A stretch of 64,000 bases of DNA. Origin: Hirsutella rhossiliensis (Eukaryota; Ascomycota; Sordariomycetes; Hypocreales; Ophiocordycipitaceae). A program made the position numbers and the translations under genes. The DNA lies in contig NW_025408673.1 in the NCBI RefSeq assembly GCF_020360975.1, positions 1,550,001-1,614,000 of the forward strand. Reading direction: 5' to 3'. The notes below the pieces were generated by a model, which worked only from the letters and a program-made list of their open reading frames with translations, was not told the DNA's origin and searched no databases. Positions 44,156-54,421 of this stretch are shown one piece after another; the first letter of the stretch is position 1; every line of letters starts with the position of its first letter.

Positions 44156-45534
44156 ATGGTGCTCTCCGAAGTCCTCTTTTCCTCGACCTGCGGGCCGCCC
44201 ATCTCAGCAAACACGGCCGTGTCCCGCGACGTGGGCGTCCATGGTCACGCCGTCAGCCCTTCGTGGGCCGTCAAGGCCGCCTTCAAGAAGAGCTCGGCCC
44301 CCCCGCGGTGCCTGGCCGTCAGCGACTCGCACGTCTTCGCCGCCCAGGACCAAAAGGCCCACGTCCACGTCTACTCGCGTCCGCGTGGCAACCAGGAGGC
44401 CCTAGTCCCCTTCCAAGAAAGGATACGCTGTCTTGCCTTGGCAGGCGACGTCCTCGTCCTGGGCACCGCCGAGGGTCGCTTGATCCTTTGGGAGGTGAGA
44501 CGCCTTGCTTTTCCCCCCTCGTCACTGGAACCGCCACGCTAACGACATCATGGTGCCAGACTTGCACCGGCCGACAAGCCACCACGCCTCCCTGCCATGT
44601 GCAGGCCGTCAGCTGCCTGGCCGTGACCCCCTTCCACCTGCTCTCGGCTTCCGACGACTCCAACATCAACGTCTGGTCCTTGGCTCGCCTCCTCGAGTTT
44701 GGCGCCGACGTAGGCCATGAGCCGGATCGCATCCTGTCCAACCATCGCGCCGCCATCACCGACCTCGTCGTCGGTCCAAGCACTCACGCCAGCACGAGCC
44801 TCTGTGTATCCGCCAGTAAGGACAAGACTTGCATCTTGTGGAACCACCAGTCCGGCCAACTTCTCCGCACCTTGCTCTTCCCCGCAGTACCCCTCTGCAT
44901 CTCTCTTGACCCTTGCGCCCGGGCCCTCTTTGCCGGCGCCGAGGACGGTGGCCTCTATCTCGTCGAGCTCTTCGGCGACAAGCCTCTTCTCGGTTCTCGC
45001 AGTGCCGAGCTTGCCTCCTCCCTCGTCCAGGTAGACTCTCCCCTCGGCGTTGCCGATGCTGATGTGGGCGCCCCATCGTGTCTGGCTCTCAGTTACGACG
45101 GCACCCTGGTCTTTACCGGCCACCCCAAGGGCAAAATCATGAGATGGACTCTCACCGACGACGGCCATCCGGCGGAAATGGCCAATCTGAACGCCGCCGT
45201 GACCAACCTCGTTTTTGTCCCTCTTGTGCCCGAGGAAAGGCGCTATCAAGTTGTGAATGTTGTCAAGCCGAACCAGACGCAACGGCAGTACACCTTCACG
45301 GCCCGGCTACAAGGGCTACTAGACCTCGACGCCCAATTTACCGAGAGGCTCGACTCCACCGGTATCCATTCCCACCAGCTGGAAACCGCCATAGCCTCTC
45401 TTGTGGCCTCTGCCCCGAGTGTGAGAAATGACTCGTATCTCCAGAAAGAGATTGATGAGCTTCGGTCCATCGTTGAGGAACAAAAGGCTTTGCACAAGGC
45501 CACGGTGCAATACGAAGGCGCGCCCAAGGCTTGA
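44156..45534 (+). CDS. IPI3: Pre-rRNA-processing WD40 protein IPI3 (Rix1 complex)
   Basis: Two exons, 44156-44494 and 44560-45534, with a 65-bp intron (GTGAGA...GCCAG), give 437 residues. WD40 blades are visible: RCLALAGDVLVLGTAEGRLILWE, then AVSCLAVTPFHLLSASDDSN with INVWSL, CVSASKDKTCILWNHQSGQ and CLALSYDGTLVFTGHPKG with KIMRWTL. The C-terminal helix EIDELRSIVEEQKALHKATV is typical of fungal Ipi3. In yeast Ipi3 works with Rix1 and Ipi1 on pre-60S particles, in ITS2 processing and in Rea1 recruitment, in the nucleoplasm. Length and architecture are usual for the family. The start ATG is followed at once by the conserved LSEVLFSSTCG. Confidence 0.9.
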
Positions 45535-46186
45535 GCTTGGGCTTGTCAGCCAGGGCTTTCTCACCAACTGCCGCCTACTATACCCGAGGTCGAGTCGGTG
45601 GCCTGATTCCCCCTCCCTCGGGTCCCGCTGGAGGCAGCAATTCATTGGCCTTCGGGCCTCGAGGATGCTCTGAGATGAGTATGACAAATAGCTAAGTGGT
45701 TGCCGATTTGTCTCGAGCAGCCGAACAGCCAATGCCGCTGCTCCACGGCCTCTCGCATGTCGTACGACATGTTCATATAACCAGATCGAGGCCAATGATA
45801 CTCGAGCCTAGAGGTAGGGCCAAAGATGACGTGTGTCATGTCCCCTTGTGAAAAGTTTGATTGATCATAATGTCGGCGTATTTGCGAATCGCCCGTCATT
45901 AAGTTAGTAGCGGCATAGCATGCATCGAGAAGACGATGACCATACAAGCACGCAAAAGCGAGCCATTGCTCTTTGAGGGATCTCTTCAATATCTCGTCGA
46001 GTCTCGACGGTCTAAGACACGTACTATTCCATGGCAGCGTTCTTTTTGGCTCAGCTTAGTCAACGGCCACTCTTGGGAAGATGAAGGCGAGCCGGATCAA
46101 GCAGATCTGGCATCGACGTGGTCTCCTACCTAGAAGCCTAGATAAGTCAAACCACCGGGATCCAGATGAACCTAAGCAGTTGGAGC
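45535..46186. other. Convergent intergenic region
   Basis: Lies between the 3' ends of IPI3 and the MFS pseudogene. No coding features were seen. Confidence 0.55.
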
Positions 46187-48132
46187 TCAGATTGGATAGA
46201 CGAATTTAAGATTTTGCCGATCCGTCTGGTCCAGGTCCTCGTCGCTGAGCCTCAGAATGCCGCCCCCGGTGTCGAGCGCGTCTCTCGTGCTCCCGACGAC
46301 GCGCTGCCCCAGCTTCATGGCCCGGATCCTGTTTTGCCGCGCAAGGTAGAAACGGATCATGAGACACATGCCAGAAGAGAGGAACCAAAAGGCAGTCATG
46401 CATGCCCATGGCAAGAAGCATCGGGGCTTATACTTTTCCTGCCAGAACCTATCACGCCCTGTCAATAGCTAGGCAATAGAATTAGGCAAGTGACCACTCA
46501 CTCTGGAGAAACCATGTTGGCGACGGCAGCAGCAACAACACAGGTGGACGTGAGGCAGAGCTTAGTGTAGCCGTTGGTGGTGGTGCCAGCCCAGGAAAGG
46601 CCGAGCAGGTATGATGGCTTGAATGTCGAAATCTGGGTGCCGACGACGAGATGGCGACCTTGCTGGACCACGGAGCGGCCATCTGCCGTCGAGTGTCTTG
46701 TGGTCAGCACGGAGCGCCAAGAGGCCGAAGAGTTGGATACCATTATGATGCCGCCAACAAAACAGGGGGTGTAGGAGATGACACAGGTGTAGCCCACGCC
46801 TATCTCCGTGCCGTAGAGCATCGCTGCCGAGACGAGGATGAAGAAACAGCCCCAGAGCGGCTTGGCCACGTTGAGCAGGGCGCTTTGCGCCGGGGTGAAG
46901 CCGAAGCCGACCAGGATGAGCGGCAGCTGTTGCGACGTGTTGTTGGGCAGCTCGTTGAAGAACATGTGGACGCTGCCCCATTCCGTCAGCGGCCAGCCAT
47001 GTCCCAGGTCAGGTTACAAGAGAGGAACCTGCATAAAAAGCCAGCTTTTCAAGTCGAGGAAGCATTCCTTGACCTGCGACCACTTGAAGGTCGAGTTGGA
47101 GATGCCGGTATGGGCCTCGCGGGTCAAGGCAATAGTGTGCACCTTGTCCTCGGTCGACAGCCACTTGGCATCCACGGGCGAGTTGGGCAGGAAGACGATG
47201 AGCACAATGGCGACGACGAGGGTGAGGATGGCGCAGATGATGTGCAGCCACTTCCACGACCTGAGGCCGCCGACCAGCCCCGCGTGGGCGTCGTCCTGGA
47301 TGAGCCTGTAGGCGACCATGGTGAGCAGGACGTTGGCGAAGCTCCCCGCGGCCCACCACAGCAGCTGCACCCAGGGGCTCTTCTTTGGGGGGAAGAAGGC
47401 CTGGTGGAGTACGGCGGTTGAGGGCACGATTTGCGACTCCGTCTGGCCCGGGAGATATCTGTCAGATTCGCGGGCTTCGTAGACTGGAGGGTTTTCAACC
47501 GACCATTCCCAGCAGGAAGCGGAGAGCCACCATGTGGCCGGACGTGCGTGCAAGGGGATGCAAGCCAAGCAGCAATGCCCAGAGCAAGAGCGAGCCAGTG
47601 ATGAAGGGCTTGTGGCCCACGCGCTGGGCGACGGCGGCGCCGGGCCACAGGGCGCACAAGTAGCCGACGTAGAAGACGACAAAGAGGCCGTTGAACTGGT
47701 CCTGGCCCATGGCGACGTCGCGCAGCAGGCCCATGGTGCTGGCCTGGGCGAGGGTCGACTTGTCGAGGTGGATGAGGAAGGCGATTCACCACGTCTGCGC
47801 CAGCAGGAACCACAGGTTGCGCCAGTCGAGGCGCGCGCGGCCGGCGGCGGAGAGGGGCGCGACCGAGGACCGGTGGCGGTTGTAGAAGAGGCTTGTGTCG
47901 TCGAGATCTCGCGCCGTGACGAGGCGCGGAACGGAGAGGGCGGCGCCGGGTGGGGGCTCGGGCTTGCGGCCGGCGTCAGGGCCGGCGTCGGCTTGGGCAC
48001 GGCATCGGGTCGGCATCGGGTCGGCATCGGGTCGGCATCGGGTCGGCATCGGGTCGGCATCGGGGCCGGGGTGGGGCGCTCGGTGGTGGCGGCGGCGCTG
48101 CACACTGCCTTCTCCGCGGCGTGGGAGAACAT
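46187..48132 (-). pseudogene. Dal5/allantoate-permease-type MFS transporter, disrupted
   Basis: Segments match the anion:cation symporter branch of MFS: DQFNGLFVVFYVGYLCALWP, KPFITGSLLLWALLLG, ALRFLLGM joined over a 61-bp intron (47503-47443) to TESQIVPSTAVLHQAFFPPK, and WAAGSFANVLLTMVAYRLIQ. The terminal exon is 46448-46187 (WQEKYKPRCFLPWACM and LARQNRIRAMKLG) after a 53-bp intron. Defects are several. A TGA sits in frame at 47788-47786, inside helix 1, between LLAQTW and IAFLIHLDKS. The plausible start ATG at 48132 is out of frame with the body because of an 11-bp repeat. No phase-consistent intron removes the TAA after KSWLFMQVPLL. The family imports ureides or vitamins in the plasma membrane. 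As written, no full transporter can be made. Confidence 0.75.
48001..48066. repeat. 11-bp minisatellite, 6 copies, in 5' coding part of MFS gene
   Basis: The unit GGCATCGGGTC is repeated six times with the last copy ending in GG. The unit length is not a multiple of three, so each gain or loss shifts frame. On the minus strand it reads as Asp/Pro/Met/Thr/Arg-rich peptide in all three frames and includes ATG codons. Confidence 0.95.
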
Positions 48133-49943
48133 GGCATCGAGGAGCGCTGAGGCTTGGGTTTCACCGCGTTTTTTGTTTCTTCCGGAGATGCTCCCTCTGC
48201 GGTTCTTACATGCGGCACGACACGAGGGGATAACAGGCCGTCATAATCCCTCGCGCGGCTGGCTTGTGAGCAGCGGCATAGACAGATCCCTCGGCTTTTG
48301 GCTGCATGAGGTGTGTAGCAGGTTGCCCGCAACGAACACGACCCGTGCTTGCATACGGAGTGCTGTACATACATGCCTCGTGTGATGAGCCGGTCGTGTT
48401 TGCCGCCTCGCGTAACCAGGAGTGCATGCCTCCCCCCTGTGCCTGGCAGCTCAGCAATCACAGCAGGCCGTCCCTCTCACAGGCCGATGGAGGCAAACAC
48501 ACAGTATCCGACGCCGATGCAGACTGACTTGGGCGTTGCTCATCTCGTCTATTCACCTGTCCTCCCCAGCCGGCCCCCCACAGCAACAGCAACATCAACA
48601 ACAGCGTATCGCCGCGAAAAGGGCATCATCGACAGCAAGACATCCATCCCCTGTCCCCGGCCATTCACCAGCCGCCCTTGGTTACGAGTGACTTTTCCCC
48701 GCATCCCGGGCTGTTTGTCCGACCTGAGATGCGGCTGCGGCTGGTGTCTTTTGGCATGTCACCGGTGGCGGCACGCTGCGGGCGAGTCTCGGCTGTCCCC
48801 CCTCCCCCCTTTCTTTCTTCCTTTTGATCCCCTTGTGCTAAGCCGAGCACTTGTCTTGCTGGATTAGGAGGCGTGCAGGCCGTGCATGACGAGGTTTCCG
48901 TGTTTGAGCAACCCAGGCATCACGTGGACGGAATATGACCACGACGTCTCAGCAGGATGGCAAGTCTGGCTGTGACAACATATCTGCCGGGAACTTTGCA
49001 CGGAGCAAGCTACAGTGCTAGCGGCTAGCCCTAGAGTCTGGCAGTCTGACTATCGATTAACGTGTGCAAAGCATAGCTCGCCTCTGCGTACCTTGAGCCA
49101 TGTTGATTTTCCAAGACGGCGAAGAGTTAAGAGGAACTCTAGAACAGCACAGGCGGCATTTTCTGGAGTCCCATGGCTCACGCAATGTACAGTTTGCAGA
49201 GGCCTAAGAGTACAGCCGCAAGCGCGGCATCAGTCTCGGGGTAGGAAGGAGGCCATGCTCCTTGACTTCGCCGCTCCTGGCGAGTTAACTCGGGATAAGT
49301 CTGTGCACACGGTCCTGAACTTGTCGCCTGCAAAACATTGGATACATTAGGTGCATCATCAAACAGTACCGTTACTTCGGTTGAATGTGGGAGAGTGCAA
49401 GTTTCTCTCCGTGTTTCGCAAAACGTGACGAACCGGGCTTTCAGCAGCAAGTTGGCGACTTATCGAGAGAGAGCTCTCTGTCGTTCTGAATCCTCACCAC
49501 GTGCGGTTGTCAAACCCAGCTCGCGCGGGTCGAGCTTCTCTGCCTAGTTGACCAGGTCCAGTTCGAGAACAGCAATCGACTCAGAAGGAAATCGAGCTCA
49601 ATTTTCAATACAAGAGCATCATGGGAAACGACATTTCAGGGGCGAGGACGAGAGAAGGCAACTCATCTTTTCCTTTTACAACAACGATTGTCCCGGAAAG
49701 CTGAACGCATGTTGCACCAGAAACAGCTGCCAACCCTACGGGGTAGGGCTCATGGCTGCCTAGCAATAGAGGCAGCCGACTGAACATCCGCCACTCGAAA
49801 CTCACAAACAGCCAAAAGCCTGTCAAAAACACCCCCTTGACCTAGGTGCCCTTTCGCGTTGCGCCCATCTCTCACTCTTTCACCTCACGCACCGCACCAA
49901 CTTGAATGACAACCCTCGCCTTCTGCTCCCGCTTTGAATCAAG
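48133..49943. other. Intergenic, no supported gene
   Basis: A 1.8-kb gap between the two disabled genes. It is pyrimidine-rich near 48540-48660 and 48800-48830. Open frames are short and without features. Confidence 0.5.
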
Positions 49944-52269
49944 ATGGACGACACCGAGAGCTCGTCGGAAGACCAAAGAGAGCCATATGAGCTCATCCTG
50001 AAGAGCCACGATGACAACGTCTACGATTTGGACTTCGATACCACCCATACCAAGGTCATTGGGCTACCAGAGAAGCCGTTGCCCCCGACAAACAGCTTTG
50101 TCAACAATGAGCACCGCACCATCGCACACGTGTACGGCGCGGTCGAGGAAAGGAATATGCGGGAAGAAGCGGCAGACGAGCTGTGCAAGAGAGAAATGAC
50201 GGCGGTCGCGGCGCCTGACCCTTCCAATCGCTGGTGTCCAACTCGCGAGCGCTTGGAGCATTGTGGACATCTCTTGGACGACGTAATCACTGGTCACGTT
50301 CTCATTATAGACCAGGAGGACACACGCGACTTACTGCCCGAAATTGGTCAGGAAGTGTGGATTTACCTTGATGTTCCTCGCACGCAACGTGTGCCCCCGA
50401 GTCTGCCCCGGGACCAGATACGGGGTGTGGCATCTACGCTTCGCCAGAAGCTGAAATTTGCTCAGTGCTGCGCCCAAAAAGCCCTGTAGGCCGTGGACAA
50501 TCGCATCCAAGACGAGAAAAACCAGGAGAGTCCTGACCCGGCTGTCCTCAGGAAGCTCCTGCGGAAAAGGCTGACCGTCTTTGAGAACAAGCGACGTGGC
50601 ATTATCGCAGACTTCCTTTTCTCCTACGTTTTTCACGTTGACGAGCAGACTCGAAAGGAGACCAAGGATGCGGACGAGACCACTCGTCGCTATGCCATGG
50701 CCTTTAAGCTCGCGGGCGATGTCCAATTCCGGGATGAGGAGGACCGCAAGACTTCAATAGATCGCCTCCGTTTGTGGGTCTTGCAGAGTGGCCTCGTCGT
50801 GCAAATAAGTGATGATGATGCGTGGGGGGAGCCATTCCCAGCAGAACGCATCCCGCTGCCCTCAGGGATCCCGGCCGATGTTGCCATGTGTTACATGCGC
50901 ACGCCGCCGGATCCTGCCTGGGTGGAAGCAATGGGGGGGGGTGCTCCTCCGCTGTTATACGACATTCCCACGACCACGGTCATCGGATCCTGGCGCAGCT
51001 TTCTCACCCACATCTTTACGGATGACGGCAATCGCAAGAATGCCTTTTCCTGCAGCATTGCGTATGATCCCATCAAAACAATCACCAGGGCCGAGTGCGT
51101 TGCGGTGTGATCTCTCAATAATCCGGGGTCTTGTCAGGAAGCCTCCACATGGTGGCATTACGTGGTTGACCTCCGAGACTTTGGCAATGAATATCGCCGC
51201 AACTTGCTGGAAGCCTTCCTAGCCCTGCAGGACAGACTGGACAGCCGCGGCTTCGACAAACAAACGGCTGCAGCCATCGAGTCCCTCGCGGATACCAAAG
51301 CCGGGAGGGTCTTCGTCGTGGGATGTCCTGGAGCGGGAAAGTTTGCCCTCGCGACCGAGATCTGCGACGCCGTCGTGGCCAGGCTAGTCAGCGACGGATG
51401 GATTGCTGCCGAACCGACGGAATATAAGGAAGATTCTGATAGCGAGGGAAGGATGCCTCCGGAGTGGGTCGCCTTTTGGCAAGAATGTAAGAAGCACGTC
51501 TTTCATCAGTGTGGCAAACGCACGCTTCGCAGTCGAGCTGACGGTCCAGCTATTCCGAGACGCTCCGCTGCACGACATGAGCGACTACCTCCAGTCGTTT
51601 AGCGATGGCACTCGCATCCGCCGGGGATCCATCATGATTCTCACAACGTACGCCCAGCAAAAGGCGCAATACGAGCATGTAATTGCCCAACTGTCGCCGG
51701 TCGAGATACCAAGTGGCCACATATCGGTTCGCACAGTCGACGAGTCGCAGGATGAACACGCCACAGTCGTGATTCTCGACCTGGTCCGGTCGGGGGATGC
51801 GCCAGGCTTCATCGACGACGCGAAGCGCCTCGCCGTTGCCATGTCTCGAGCAGACGTTTTGTACATTGTCGTGGGCAGCGCCAGTGCCGTGCCGGCATGC
51901 GGCGACAGTTCTCTCAGGAGCCTCTACACGTACGCCTCGAACAAACAGTGCATCTTCCAAGTTGGCCGCGACAAGCCAAGCTGGAACACTTGTTGCGAGC
52001 GCTGCGTTCAGCACGGCCATTTGTCTGTACAATGCAGAGCAGCACTGCGCTGTTTGTCGTGCGAGCAGAATCGGCTTCCAAGCGTGCACGCAGGAAGAAA
52101 CTGCCCGCTCGCACGACCAACCACAATCTGGTTCGACGAGAAAGTTGAGCCCGTGGACAGCATGCAGCGGTCCGTCTTGGCCTGCGAGTCTGTGGAGAGA
52201 GACCAGCCGAAGCCACTCGAGATCCGTGATGCGCCTCGAACGCCGCGCAAACGCGCACAGTCCCACTAG
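49944..52269 (+). pseudogene. NAM7/UPF1-type superfamily 1 helicase relic with C-terminal zinc knuckle
   Basis: The frame from ATG 49944 (MDDTESSSEDQREPYELILK) is stopped by an in-frame TAG at 50487-50489 and a TGA at 51108-51110. Helicase-like sequence resumes each time in the same frame. Motif I appears as GCPGAGKFALAT near 51335, with Phe where Ser/Thr should bind magnesium. A frameshift follows near 51490-51500, and the second frame carries motif IV-like SIMILTTYAQQKAQYEHVI and motif V/VI-like VRTVDESQDEHATVVILDL and AKRLAVAMSRADVLYIVVGS. Fewer than 100 residues separate motif I from motif IV, so motifs II and III are deleted. The C-terminus has a CCHC knuckle. This is a decayed accessory helicase; no intact product is possible. 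Confidence 0.75.
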
Positions 52270-53043
52270 CGGTCGCATAATCCGGACGAGGCTCAGCGGC
52301 CAAGGGTGAATGGAAATGGACTCGGGTTCTCGCTGTCCCTTGTTGTAATTGCCCAGGCGGCACTTTCTCGCAGTGTCCTGGCCATCTTCTCTTCTCGCAG
52401 AACTGTACGGAGCACGAGTCTCTCTTCAATCAACTGCCTTTCCATAGCATCAAACCAGAGTTGCCTTGTATCTCCGGCGACGCCTCTGAGAGTGTGGCTG
52501 CATCATAGTTGAGGCACTGCTGAGTCTCCCCGGAAGATTGACTGAGAGTCTCGCCGCAAAAGCTGCTGCATTTGACGTAACGCAAAATAAACGGCCGCCG
52601 CCCTTGACATTCCGCCATGCGTGCTCAGTACAGAGAGGAGGACAGCCCCCAAGCAGGCGTTTGAGAACGGAAGAGTAGGGCGGCCACACGTTTATGCTAA
52701 TGTTAGGACGAGGTTGAGGTGGTTTAAATTGATTGATAAGATAACCTCGGGCCGGTGCCACCCTTCCCACCGGCGGCCCCGCAACGCCAAGTCACCACGA
52801 CTCAGCACAGCCGTCCCCACCCACCTGATACCATGTATATCTACTGCTATCACTTTGACGGAGTACTCTTCCGAAACCCGACCTCTATGTACTGAGTACC
52901 TGCCTGAAGGGCGTTGATTGGTCCCTTGATGACGGTGCTGACCGGATCGGAGAATTGCTTCGCCCGAGACAACTCGCCTTCGCCCAAGCTTTGGAAATAG
53001 AAAGCCGCGAAAAGATCTTGACCAGACATCACGGACGCGCAAC
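52270..53043. other. Intergenic, ISD11 upstream region
   Basis: No gene is seen. The last 150 bp should contain the ISD11 promoter. Confidence 0.55.
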
Positions 53044-53668
53044 ATGTCTGCGGTCGGCGCGTTAAAGGGCGACATGCCGCAGCAAGTCAGATCCCTGGTA
53101 AGCACCATCCTTCGTCCGATAGACAGTTGCGCAATGCGCCGCCCGCTTCCTCCGGTACGCCCGCTTCGACGCAAGGAAGCCGTGACAGGAAGAGCGGGTG
53201 TATCGCGTGCGGGCAGAGGCCGACGGTCTGGACTTTGGCTGACTCTTCTCATTTCAATACAGTATCGCCAATTATTACGGCAGGGCGAGCAGTTCACCGC
53301 CTACAACTTCCGCGAGTATGCCAAGCGACGGACACGAGACGCCTTCCGGGAAAAGATGAGCGTGCAGGACCCACGCCAGGTACAGGAGCTGGTGCAAAAG
53401 GGCTTGAAAGAGCTGCAGGTGATGAAGGTGCGGCCCGTACCTATCGCAAGCTCAAACGCCGGCGACGGAGACTGACGGGCATTCTTACAGCGGCAAACGG
53501 TTGTCGGCCAGTTCTATCAGCTGGATCGGCTGGTTGTAGAGAGCGGCATCTCAGTACGCGTTTACTCCTCAACTCGGACGCGCGCTCCGGCCTGAAAGCT
53601 GATTGAAGAACCAGGGCAAGGACACTGGCCGAAACGGCGAGGTGGTTCGACAGAAGGAGCCTGGGTGA
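53044..53668 (+). CDS. ISD11: LYR-motif protein ISD11 (mitochondrial Fe-S cluster assembly)
   Basis: Four exons (53044-53097, 53263-53427, 53491-53553, 53615-53668) separated by 165, 63 and 61-bp introns, all phase 0, give 111 residues. The LYR motif is at the first splice: VRSL joined to [29 protein letters not shown] follows, then [12 protein letters not shown] joined to [17 protein letters not shown], and the short end [16 protein letters not shown]11 stabilises the cysteine desulfurase Nfs1 together with acyl carrier protein in the mitochondrial matrix and is essential in yeast. Size and exon pattern are typical for ascomycetes. Many short exons make this gene easy to miss by open-frame search. 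Confidence 0.92.
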
Positions 53669-54421
53669 GCCATGCATATGCAGATGGACAACGGCCTTTG
53701 CGCAACGAAGCTGACCAGACTTGGCTGCAGATGGGCTTGAATCGGCGGCCGCAACGTCACACACGAAAACACCATTGTACAGTAGGGTTGGAAAGGTGTA
53801 CACCATCACTGCAGATACCATACAGGCAGTAGGTCGTGGAGGCTCTTTGGTCGGGGAGCGTTTACAACCCTCGCTGTGGGGAGGGAGCTGCGCAATAAGG
53901 GGGAAATATCAGTCAACTCTCTGCCACGTCTCGCCGGGGATCTGAACGTGTCGGGCTGGCTAACTCTGGCTGCCCTGTGTTGGTGTGCCACGACAGACCT
54001 TGAGGCGGACTCGAGAGAGCATTCAGCAATTCTCGGGAGGCTTACCGGGTGCTCGGCCGAGTACCGCCACGCCTTTGATAGCCTTCCAAAAATTCCATGT
54101 CCCGCACGTCCGAGAGCCAACAGCTTTGGAGACTACACGGTATCATTCCGCTGTTATTGTAAAATCTGCAACAATAAGGTAGCCCTGCCCATTGTCCTTC
54201 GCGATGCCCTCCAGCTTACGTCATCCATCCCTCATTGGCCTTTCCCTTTGGAAAATCCTCCGGCGGATCCCGCTTCTCTATATTGGCCAACAAACCGCAT
54301 CCGAGCAGCGACTTGGTTGCGCGTCGCCGCCAGCATTGCCGTCCACAAGCCAGGTTTCGAAGCGACGCCGCCGTAGTGCTGTGACGCTGCGCGCATCTGC
54401 GCAGTCTTGGTCCACGCAGCC
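53669..54421. other. Intergenic, no supported gene
   Basis: The open frame at 53876-54376 (+) starts at GTG and shows no domain. The region should hold the promoter of the next gene. Confidence 0.5.

Noticed and set aside
51108..51143. Possible 33-bp GT-AG intron removing the TGA in the helicase relic
   Set aside because: Too short for a fungal intron, and the gene has an independent nonsense codon and frameshift, so decay is the simpler reading.
53876..54376. A 166-residue open frame on the plus strand between ISD11 and the disordered protein
   Set aside because: Begins at GTG and has no domain or codon pattern like its neighbours.
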